The notes below the pieces were generated by a model. The model ran no database searches and was not told the DNA's origin. It worked only from the letters and a program-made list of their open reading frames with translations. Of a DNA stretch of 64,000 nucleotides, positions 1 through 12,000 are shown in pieces. The translations under genes and the position numbers were made by a program. This stretch comes from Monoplex corrugatus (lineage: Eukaryota; Mollusca; Gastropoda; Littorinimorpha; Ranellidae): NCBI GenBank assembly GCA_030674185.1, contig CM060307.1, forward strand, positions 58,019,981 through 58,083,980. The letters are read 5' to 3'. Every line of letters begins with the position of its first letter. The stretch's first letter is position 1.

Positions 1-3000
1 CTGAATTCACTGTCACAAGTCTCAGGGTAAGGACACTGTCTGTTTTCAGTAATAGTACTGATAAAGACCTGCACATTAAAGGAATGCAAGCACACACACA
101 CACACACACATTGGCATGCTTGTATGCACATGCACATACACACACGCACACATGTACACACAGTATTCACGAACAGTGATGTTGTATGTCATGTATAATT
201 GCAACCTGGAAAAAAAAATGAATGATTTTATGTGAGCTTGAACAAGTCTACTGCTGTTTGTTTATATAGTGAACATGTTGTTGCTAATTCCTTATGTCTT
301 GTGCTTTAGTATGGAATCATTTATGCCAGTAAAATTGTTTGCAGTTGTGGCAGTTTGCACCCAACAGCGTCCATTACTTGTTGGGTTTATGGCAGCGCAT
401 GGTAGCTTCTGTTCCCTATGTGAAAGCCACAGAGCCGCACATGCTGGAGACATACACCCCAGAGATCACCAAGGCTTATATCTCTTCTCGACTTGAGTCC
501 GTCCACTCCGTTGTCAGGTCTGTCACTGCTTTGTTTGAGTGTTGTGGGGCATAGATATTTGGAACTGATTAACTACAGTATGCTTATGTCAGTTTTGCTT
601 TTAGAAAATGAAAAGTGAACTTCGCTCTGTTTATTTATTATAATCCATATAATTTTGTGTAAAATGTGAAATGAGCCAAGTGTTAAGTGTCATTTCCAGT
701 GATATTGCACTGCTTGTTGAATGGAATTGAATATTGTGTCATTGTGATTTGCAGGGAAGGTTCAGAAGACCCACTGGATGATCATGGTATGATATCACAA
801 CAACTAGAACAGGTAAGAAATCTGTTTTGTCTGGTTGTAACAAAGTTCGGTTAGGGTCCTGATGAATCCATTGTGGACAGATGACAAGTTGTAGTGAACA
901 GGAACTAGGAAAAACACAAAAATAGAATCAGAACGCATATCTAATACAACCAAACAAGACGAGCACAAATTTTAGGCCAACTGGCCTTTGTCAAGCGTAA
1001 GATCTTAAACAAACAAACAAACACCAAATACAAACTTCAGGAGAAAAAGACTGAAACTTCCCTGCTGCTTCGTCCAGTGTGAAAAAAGGAGTCCTTTCTT
1101 TTTTCATGTTTTTTTCTCTGGTTCCTGTTTCCTTGAATGCGGGCAGTCACACTTGTTTTGGATTAAGTTTTAGTGAGGCTGACTTGTGTTGTCAGGTTTG
1201 AGCCTTCCACTCATGTCGCTCTTTGAAGGGTGATAGAGGAAGCACTAATAGGTGATCCTGGCTTTCATGGTGAAGAATGATATTTAAAAAATACATAGCT
1301 AGAACCTTTGGTGTTTCACTATTGTTCTGATTTTCTTTTTCCTATTGCAGCTCTGTAATTATTCTTGTATGAAAATTGATCATTGTCTGTAAATATGATT
1401 CCTCATTTAGTGTTTACATGTTTTATAACCAGGCTGGGGAACTCTTTTCGGATTTCCACATATTCAAGAATATTTGCTGTTTTTGGACTACTTTTGTCAT
1501 GACTGAACTATTAAACCAAGGCACCGCAATACATACAAGAAAAGTAGAGAACTATGATTTGTTTTGTTTTCGTTTCTGTGCATGTTACAGGGTAATTTAC
1601 CTACCATGAGAGATCGCGAAAAGGTCATCAGAAAAGCTCAAATTCAATTTCAGCTTTATGGCTTCACCTTTTGGACCCAACCTAGGGTACTTGGACAGTC
1701 CCTGGAGTCCTGTCTTTTTTCAAAGATTTTTTTGAGTCAGCTGTTCCTCAGTCTATATATTGCATAGACCAACGTGATACAGTAGTCAGCAGGCTTCCTC
1801 TGTATCGTCAGGTTTGTGTGATCAGAGCCTTTGGACCCTACACCCCCAATCAGCCAGTCAGCACTCCTTGTGTACTGGCAGCATGGATCTAAGTCATGTT
1901 ATTCATTTCTTTGATCACCATCTTAACTGAATAGATGTCAGGTTACTCTTTTTGTCATGTTTATCTTTTTCTTATTCTTAGTTTGCTGCTGTTTGCCCTT
2001 TTTTTCAGTTTGGTCTTTTATTTCTCAGTTTTGATGAAAATAAATTGGGATTATTTTTCTGTATGTGGTGATTATTTTTTTCACGGGCAAGATCCATTTA
2101 TTGTAATCAAGTGGGTGTCATTGTAATAAGAATGGCATGGAGTAATCTAATTTGATTCTTCATCCACTTGTGCATGAAGCCACCCTGTAACCTTTCTCCC
2201 AGGATATTAGCTTTGCTCCTTCATCTGACCTATAAATCCAAGAGAAGTAGGCTGATGCTTCTGATATTCTTTTGGAATGAGTCATGATGCCAGGAAAAGT
2301 AGGCTTTTGCGTCTAATAGTCCTTCAGAATGAGTCACACTGAGCTTGTGTGGAGGAGCAACTGGATATTTTACCTAGCCTTTCCACATTGAGCTAAAGGA
2401 GGTACCCATATACTAATTCATATAATTCTATACTTTGATTTTTATTTTGACTGGTAGCCAATGTAGTTTTCACAAGAGTGGTGTTGCGCTGCTCTGTTGT
2501 CCCATAGGACAAGTTCAGCTATGGATAGCTTACCAATGTAGAGTTACAGTAGCCTGGATTGAATAGAATGAGAGATATATACAGCTTGTTTGTGGCATCA
2601 GCAGAGAGAACTGGAGGCAGTTCTTTCAGGACCTCTAATGGCAGCAAATTTTAATCTCTCTGCCTCTAATCCCACAGTTGACGGACAGGTCAGCCCACCG
2701 ACATATCCTTAGATTATGTGCACTAATGTATTGATACTTGAACATAACTTTCTTTTCCATGTGTTTTTTTAACAGAGGTATTGTGTACTTTTTGAGATGA
2801 TTGTAGCCCTGCTATGGTTCAGTGCAGTTGGTTTGATACTTGAACATAACTTTCTTTTCCATGTTTTTTTAACAGAGGTATTGTGTACTTTTTGAGATGA
2901 TTGTAGCCCTGCTATGGTTCAGTGCAGTTGGCTGGGCTTTAAACAACAAAAGATCCCCCATTTGAACCAAGGAGGCAACACGTCCCACTGGCATTATTTG

Positions 3001-6000
3001 AATCCTATGTGTGGTCTGATGCAGTATGGTAATATGATGGTAGATGAGGATTTTTCCCCCAAATTCCCGTTAGTTATATATTCCCACCATTCCATCCCCA
3101 CTTTCATCAGTTTGGACCTCATGAGAGAATGTTTTCTAAGGGCCATTGACTGAATGACATTGCTAAGGTCCAGGTCACCTAAGTGCGAGCCTAGAGGTGT
3201 CTTATCACACAAATCTGGCCAGATGGAAGGAGCCTGCTGGCTAGGGAAGCACTTGGTCCATGCAGTATGTTTAGCTTAACAGGGATTTAAAGAAACACTC
3301 ATTTGTGTAAGTAGTTGGAGATTCCTTATTTATGATCTCATTTGTAATTGTAGTTCTCTTGTGTACATTAAAAAAGGCTTTATGAAATACAAAGACTGTT
3401 GATATTTTTTTTGTCGTCAGTTATTGTAACGGTTTTGTAGGAAAACAAGGTTACAAGGGCTGTGTCAAAATCTGTTCACGGTTTGATGATCTTTGTTGTC
3501 AGTTGTCAACTATAGGTCGGTGTGAATACGAAAAGACCTGCTCTCTTCTAGTTCAACTGTTTGATGAATCTGCTGGACGTTACCAGGAAATGGTTTCCAC
3601 AGGCAATCAGGCTGTTGAAATTACCATTGAGGAAGGTCAGTGACTTGTTGAGCTCTGTGTTGAATGCAGAATGGTTTAAGTAAAAGACTTATTAAGTTGA
3701 AGAAATACAGGAAAAATGAAAATATTATTTTACTGAGATACACATGACTGCCTTTCATTTTTCCTTTGGCAGTTTTAAAAAGTGGGCAACAAGGTTTTAT
3801 GATCAATTGAATGCACCTGTGTATTTAGTTGTGTCAATTTAGGGTTCTTGATCGAATTGGGACCATTCTGTGTGCCATAGGGTATTCTTTTACAGAATTG
3901 TAAGTGACGTTAAGCTAAGTGTTAGTCTGGCAGGGAGTCACAATCGTACAAGTTCAAATGTGACAGGGTAGTGGTCATTTGGAATCAGAATTACCTATGT
4001 GCAAAACACCTACAGATAGAAAAGGGAGATTGTTAGTAGACCTGATGTATTAAGTACTCACAGTGATTGTTGGTAGACCTGATATATTAAGTACTCAAAG
4101 TGACTGTTAGTAGCTTCTACTTTTTGTGTGTATGTGCACGCATGTGCATGCATGTGTGCATGCACACTTTTCTCCCCTCCCCACATGACAGGATAATCAT
4201 GGGAAGTTTGTAAAAAGAAGCGCATTGAAAATTGAATGTATGTTGAAGAGGGTTTTTTTTTGTCTATTTGGAAACATATGGTTATGATGTGTTGAAAATG
4301 TTGTTGCTTGTGGCAGGCCGTCTAACATGGTTAGTATACATCATTGGTGCTGTGATTGGGGGAAGGGTGTCTTTCGCCAGCACAGATGAGCACGACGCAA
4401 TGGATGGAGAACTCGTATGTCGGTAAGTTGTGTGCTGGGATTAGTGAATATTAGCTTTATATATGTTGAAAGTGTTAGTATTAATTCTTGCCGAGAGTGT
4501 ATGTTGTGGTGAAATATAGTTGAATATATTGCTCTTTTGGATTGAATCAATAGTAGGAATGATTATTTGGTGTACATGTTTTTTATTAGGTATAAATTCA
4601 TATGAATGTGCATGGTGTAGTTAGAATCAGGCCAGTCACTGTATTATGTTTTAATTGACAAGTTAGCTGGTGGAAGACATGACCAGTCAAAGTGGCAATG
4701 TGGTTAGTGCATTGGACTACTGACTAGCAGATTGTGGGTTTGAACCCTTATCAATTAAAAAATGCTTGAGGATTTTCCGACCATGACCGGCTCCTGAGTT
4801 GACTGTGCTGTGGGCTTATTAAGAAGATTGAAAACAGTCATGTTTCATCCACTTTACAGATGAAAGTGTTACTCAGATTTCCAGTCCAGCTTTGCAGATG
4901 CGTCTGCAGCGTTGGTCTGGAAATTGTATCTCTTAGGTGTGGTTGACGCCAGCATATGTATTATGACAGCAAGTGTAGAGTACAGCCCTGTCTACCAGTT
5001 TCAATCCTAAATGGAACTCCATAGCATCGTGATTATCATCCCCATGATCATGAAACCATCAACTATCATAGCATTGTGAAAATTGTCCCATATTCTGTGG
5101 TTCTCATCCCCTGATCTGGTGGTAACCTGTTCCTCTTCCACTTCTGTGCCTGAGGTGGTGAATTCAGGTGGGAGTCTTGGGTGTTGGTGATCCATAGAGG
5201 CTGTTGTTGGAGGGCCATAGTGATGTCCTCCTTAACTGGGAGTTTTTCATTCTAATTCCATGACAGCTATTACTTTCGGTAGTAGGGGCTTAGTAGGCAG
5301 AGTCCTTAGTAAGTTCTTACATCCATAAACAAGGAGGTCAACTGCGCTTTTATGATTTTAATGGGTATATCGGTTTTCATCCTGTAACTTTAGAACCAGT
5401 GACAGGATGATAACTATATTTCCCACTGTAGTTGAAAACACGTTGATTTATATCTCTACAAAATCAGTCGACTTTTAGCTTAACCCTTAAAGCGCTACAT
5501 AAAATAAAGTACTGTTTTAAGAAAGTGCAGTTAAAATCAAGAGACATTTATCTAAAACTACATACTCCAGGTTTTGCCTATTTTCTGTACCTATTATTCA
5601 CCCTACGTATATAAACCTATACATTTTTAGAAAGAGGACAGTCTGGAGATAATGAATAACATGAAATAAAATCTGTACCTTGTCAGTTGTGGGAGATATC
5701 CTTGCTGGTAATAAGCACAAAATATTTACAAAAAGTTGTCCAAAAACGTCTTGTCCTCAGCACTCTTGAAAACAGTCCAGATGGCAACAAAATCACAAAA
5801 AACAGTTATATACAGACACATTGTTCACTCCTCTTAGAGGAAAAACAGGTTTTGCAGACTTTCACCTCCTGGGACGCTTGTGGTAGTCCACAAAACAAGT
5901 AGCACACAGGCCAACGTTGCACACCGGACACTCGTACACAGAGCGCACACAAGTATCATGTCCAGCAGCGCAGTTCCTCCTCTTGCCTTTTGCCAGCTTG

Positions 6001-9000
6001 ACTAGTTGATGCCCTCCATGTGATGGACCAGCCTCAGGATCAGGTGGGGGTGCTGGGGCCACTTGTAATTGGGCATGAGCCCTGGTAGCTTCAATTTCAG
6101 CCCTAGTCCGCCTGTGACGCACAACCTTGGGGGGGTGGTAGTCCCCTGCCAGGCTGTGCACCAGAGACATAAACTGAAGCCTGGTTTTCTGTGGGGTGTC
6201 AGTGGTGTTGAGCTGGTACAGGATGTAACTGTTCACTGCTGCCCTGCCAAATAGGGAAAAGGCCAGCTTTGTTGACCATTTCATTGTCTTCCTCTCAGCC
6301 AGGTAGGCGTAGAGTTTGGAGTTGCTCATGTCTACTCCTCCCATGGACTTGTTGTAGAGGCTGACAATGTTGGGTCTTCTCACTCTCTGGCCTCTTCTGT
6401 TCTGTACCTCTGTGTATCCAGCACGGGCAGCAGTGGACAGAAGCACTGGTCTGCTTGCACCATCTTTGTATATGACACAAAGCAGTGGACCTTTCCTTCG
6501 CTCAGCAACCTCTTGGTTCTTGAGTTTTTTCTTCAAACAGGCTTTAGGAAGGCCTTTCCTGTTCACTCTCACAGTTCCTGTTGCTGTAGTCTGCTGAGCA
6601 TACAGGTCTTGGAACAGAACTGGAGAGGAAAAGTAATTGTCCAATCCTAAGTGGTATCCCTGATTGAAGAAGTTGCATTTGTTCAAGAGGCGCATCACGA
6701 TGGCATAGGTGACACCCTGCTCAGCTCCAGCATCATCTGGGTTGTGCCTTTCTCTGAAGACTTCAAAGGTGCTGGTGTAGCCATTCTTGCTGTCTGAAAG
6801 GCACCACAGCTTGATGCCAAAGCGAGCATGGCGCTTGTTTGGCATGTACATGCGCAGATGTGGAGTTTTCCCCTTGAAGCCAACCATGCTTTCATCAATC
6901 GAAATGTTGACATCAGGGTTGTAGTGGTGATGAAAGGCCCACTGCAATGTGTCAATGAGAGGCTGGACCTTGTAGAGCTGGTAATTTGGGTCCTGCCTAT
7001 CTGGCATGGCTGCATTATCTGCAAAATGCAGAAATTTCACATAAGTTGAAAGCGGTCCCACGAGAAATGCTCCAGGAAAAAGGTGTACTCATGCAAGGGT
7101 TTGAGGGGTCCCAGTAAGAACTTAGGTTTGACTTTTTGATCAGTCCCATGTTGAAAACTATTCCCAGAAAAGCCCTAAATTCCTCTACTGTTGTCCTCCC
7201 TTGCTTGATCCAGAGGTGCACCCTTGATCTGGGTTTTTCTTGCAGGTACTGCTGGTGTGAAGCCACCCACTGGTCAGCATAGCGGTTGGTTTCTGTTACA
7301 ATTGTATCAAGAAACCTATCAGGAAAAAATAAGTTCAGATACTCAATGGGACTGGCATCAGGAGCAGGGGCATGTTTTGGGCCATGGTGAGCAGTAAAAG
7401 TCACAGGATCAGGGCCAGGATCATCCCCTGTGATGGGCATCCACACACCTCCAACAGCAGGCACGCCCCCTCCAGTGGCTCCAGTCTCACCTTCACTGTC
7501 AGTGTCCCCTTTGTCAGTCTCCCACTCTGTAACAATAAAAACGAAACCTAAACTGAATAAATTTTATCTAAAGAAAGTCTTAGAATAAACAATAATCAAG
7601 CAACAGTGTATCAGCTATCATTACTGTATACAATGAACAGTAAAACTTGAGGGTGACACGAACACCCATTGTAAACAGCCACTCAGTTTTCCATAGCAGA
7701 TGACACAGCACAATGACACAGCAGAATACTACAACAGTACACTGACCTACTTTCTCATTAGCGAAGCTGAATAAAGTTTTTACCTACCTTCCAAAGGTTC
7801 CTCACTGTCAGTGTCGGTAACATACTCTTCACTTGTCTCACCATCACGCCCACCAACGAACTCTTCAGGGTCGCTTTCAATATCACTCATTTTTACAAAA
7901 AAATTCTGCGCCAAACTGCGTACTTTGAATTGACAGCATCAGTCGAACACACAGGAAGTGGTGGGCAACGGAAACGAGGCTATTCGGAAGGTTTCCGAAT
8001 ATTACTGAGCAAGGTTTTGTTGGTACAGTCAACCGGCCCCTCGAGGGGCCCATCGCGCGCTACCGGGAAAGCCCCTCGAATGGCCCATTGCGCTTTACGG
8101 GTTAAAGCGGACTAGAAAAATGGTTGCAGTTTGATACAAGGGAAGTAACCACAAGCAACACTGAAAATATATGCAGTTATTTCCCTTAAATAGAAGCAAA
8201 AATAAATTGTAAATCGCTAACATGAATCTTGGATTATAGCACACTGAAACCCAGACAGGCTTCGGCAAAGGCAGGGAACAGATTAAGCTCCACTAGAGAC
8301 CTAGCAGTGGTGCAGTCTTGTATGGGTGGGTGGCTCCCATAGGCTTTTTGGAACTAATATTTTGACTGAATGTATTTGGGGTTTGGTGGTGTGTTGAGGA
8401 GCCAGAATTGAGCAGTGTGTATCGGCAAACAAAAATGTTTAAAAGCCACTTTGCCACTTTCTAATTTCTGTGGTAAGGTTCAGGTCTTTTCTTTCCATAT
8501 TAGATAAAAGCATTTTTTTTATTGTATCAGTCATTGAGATCATTCTTTTGTTTTTTTGACAGAGTGTTACGTTTGTTTGACAGAGTGTTACGTCTAATGA
8601 ACCTGACAGATTCACGGCTGGCACAGGGAGGGTCAGAAAAACTTGATCTCGCAATCCTCAGTTTCTTTGAACAGTTTCGCAAAATTTATGTTGGGGATCA
8701 GGTCCAAAAAACGTCCAAGGTAAGAACAAGATATGTGCATATGTTGACAGTTACTTCAAAATGTACTGCTTTTTCCAGTATTGCACTGTTACTATAGTAT
8801 CTCAGATTAAACAGGAACATGGAAGGGGGGGATTTCCAGAGACAGCAAATTTGATGTAGACTTAAGCCAGATTTTCCAAAGACAGCAGACTCTATGTTCA
8901 TTAATTAAACTGGAAGTTCATGTCAGAAAAAAATATGTTTTTTTCTTTTTATTTGTTTGTTTGTCTGTCTGTCTGTTTCTTTTTGGTGGTTGTCGTGATG

Positions 9001-12000
9001 GTTTCCTTCAAGATTTGATTTGTCATTGATATGCTCTTTTTCCAGCTCTGTATTCTGTGTAGAGGACTCACAGAAGTCAGTTTGTGTGTTTTTTTTTTTT
9101 TTTTGTTGTTTTTTTTGTATGACAACAGTTATAAGAATGGAGTGACTGGCATATCATGACATGGTATTATTCATTCATTATTGTTGTCCTAGAGCCTAGT
9201 TTCATTCTTTCATTTTCACCTTTTCATTTGATTAAAAGGATGATATGGAAAAAAGGTTACTTTAATCATCAATGTGTTAGCTATAGATTGTGCTGAACAT
9301 GATAAGTTCCTGATGTCTTTGTACACTGTTCCATGTGTTTAACTTGCAGGTGTACAGGAGATTGTCAGAGGTGTTGGGTCTTAGTGATGAGTCCATGGTT
9401 CTCAGTGTCTTCATTGGTAAAATGTAAGTTTGTCTATTCTTACTGTTGTAACTGAAGAAGTGTTGCAGGGAGGGAGTGGGGTGGAATCTGTTATGCAAGT
9501 TGGATGTATGTTGCAAGTGCAGAATACATCTGCCCCAGATCACAGTATTAAGCTGTTGTAACTAAGGTTCCTGTACCTTTACTTGTCCTGTCATTTTAAT
9601 CCTACTTTCCCAATCCTTTTTGTGTACATACACTCTGTCTTGCTGTATTTGTCAGTCATCTTTCACACACTCGTTATGCTGTCTTTGTATGACATTAAAC
9701 ATCCCTTGTGGTATAGGTTTCCTGTAAATAAGATAGTTGTGTGTGTGTGAATGAAGGGATGGGAAATAAAAGATTCTGCTTCACAAGTTTATTGAAGAGC
9801 TTTATTTAACCTGAAATAGCCTGATTATTCTGAATATTTCATTCAGTGTAGCTTGCTTAGTTGTATGTTGCCCAATTTTGTTTAGTGGGACTTTGAGCAG
9901 GTACCTGCCCTGTGTGAGTCAGATAAAAGACATGGTCAGTTTGGTAATGTGTCTGCCATGTCTGATCCATGCAGGTCTCATGCATTATATAAAGGGTGCC
10001 AACTCACAAGACTTCTTGTCAGCTGAAAAACAAATTTTAAGCTTTCAGGTAAAACAAATGAAATAATGTGCATTAGGCAGTGCACTAATAGCCTCAGTAT
10101 CTTTGTAAGTATAAAGATACGTAATTATACATATATCCATTCTGCAAGGTAAGTTTCTGATCTGCCTTGACAGTTCATGTTTGTCTAACTGTAGATTTTG
10201 TATTGTGTGTTTTATAGAATCACCAACCTCAAGTTCTGGGGTCGCAGTGAGCAGATCATCAACAAAACTCTACAGTTGCTAAGCGACCTGTCAGTGGGCT
10301 ACAGTAGTGTGCGAAAGCTGGTCAAGTTAGAGGCAGTGCAATTCCTTCTGAACAGTCACACGGTATTCCATTTTGAAAATCAGAATTTTGTCAGATCTTT
10401 CTTTTAAAAGGAGATTGATTCCAAGTGTGTGTGTGCACGCACTTGTGTGTGTGCGCTTGTGTGTGTGTGTGTATTTCTTAGCATAACTTCTGTTTTGTGC
10501 ACACGCTTGCGTCATTCCACTTGGTTAACTGCCTGTGATAGGATAAGTATTTACCCATACAGTTCTGTTTTTTTTGGGTTTTTTAAGGAAAACAGGCAGC
10601 TACTTAAGGGGAGGGAGTTTTTATGTTGCTGGGCCTAAAATGTCAAAGGATTTCTTTCTGCAAGTAGTTTGAGGGATCCGAGGTATGGCCAGGAAAGAAG
10701 TTTTTTGAGACCTGGGAGCTTAGCAGTTTTGTAAGGCAGGTGGGAATTCTAACATATTACACGTTAGCATGACATGATGGGGAACCAGTGTTGTTTTTGA
10801 AATAGTGCTTTTGCACTGCACCACTTGTTTACCCGGAATGTTGTGTACACTGTATATTGGATTTGTTGGAGTTTAGATAGCTTGTCATCAGAAAGCCCAG
10901 CTAAGAGTTACAATAATCTGTCTAAATGGAATGAAAGACTTACAGCTTGTTTATGGTATCAGCAGAAAGAAATAAGCATATTTTGCTTATACTGCGTAGT
11001 TGGAAATGTAGAATTTAGCGTAGTTTGTTAACTTAAGCTTCTGTGGACAGAGATTCCTCAAGAAGCACGCCCAGATTCCTTGCAGTTTGCTGAAGGCTGT
11101 AATGTCATCTGAGATGACCATGGTTTTTGAGTTTACTTTTTTTAGTATGTACATAGTTATTTTGTTTTTTTGTTTTTTCTTTCATTCTTTTTCAGTTTAT
11201 TTGCTTTTATCAAGACAACGGTGTTTTCAGTAGTGTTTCCAGTTTCACTAGTATTGTTTGTTTAAGATGACTCTCAGGAGATTCAGTACTATAACTATAT
11301 GACAGACAGATTATCACCAAAAAGCATATTTACCATCTGAATTGATAGAGAACCTCATCTATTTTTAACATCAGTCATGTGTTTGGTTCAGAGTGTTTCG
11401 TTCTTTCTACAGCCAACTCGGAAGACAGGGCAATGCTTCTACGTCTTTACTCGTCGCTTTCTGATTCTCAACTGACTACAGTATATATACATATCACAGT
11501 GAACAGCAATCAGTTATCATTTAAACGAATATCATGCCGTGCTGCTATCCGCACGCTGTTTACTGTTAACACACCTCACAACTCCCTTTCTTTAAGGAAA
11601 CAAAATCAATAAATCATTTTTCCTATCTTTCAGTCCATACGAAATAAATGTGTTTCCTACCTTTATCACAACATTAACTTAACAAACACTCATTCTCACG
11701 CACAGGGCCCAATCATTCATTCACCTCATTTTACCTCGGATCATTATACTATCCATCACCATCATGTCCATATTTCGCAATGCTTTCAGTTTATCTGATT
11801 GTGGTAGAGTCTTCAGTTTCATTCATATTTCAGGAAATCTGGCCTTTTGCTTTGTCTTCCAGATCTTGTTCTGTAAGGAGAACTAACTGGTTCGGGTTGT
11901 CCTGTCCTTGTTTGTTTGGTAACTTCATCTGGCTCCTTGATGTTGGTTGTCTCAGACATTTTGATGACTGGTGACTGATCAGATGAGTTCTCACGGACAG

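Larger units (their letters stand above)
5484..8101 (-). mobile_element. piggyBac-1 DNA transposon, full length, flanked by TTAA
   Basis: TTAA target duplications lie at 5480-5483 and 8102-8105. The element ends in short inverted repeats, CCCTTAAAGCGC on the left and CCCGTAAAGCGC (reverse of the right end), 11 of 12 matching. Total length is 2618 bp. The transposase is coded on the minus strand, opposite to XPO7, and lies in the XPO7 intron 4423-8562. The right end has two imperfect 30-31-bp subterminal repeats (8037-8067 and 8072-8101). Confidence 0.93.

Noticed and set aside
269..554. Start of a new gene at 269
   Set aside because: The frame covers the exportin-7 exon 345-517; the upstream part is intron and the window begins inside the preceding exon (1-26).
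4690..4750. A tRNA gene
   Set aside because: Only A-box and B-box-like parts are present and the arms do not pair; it fits a SINE head. The same holds for 33300-33400.
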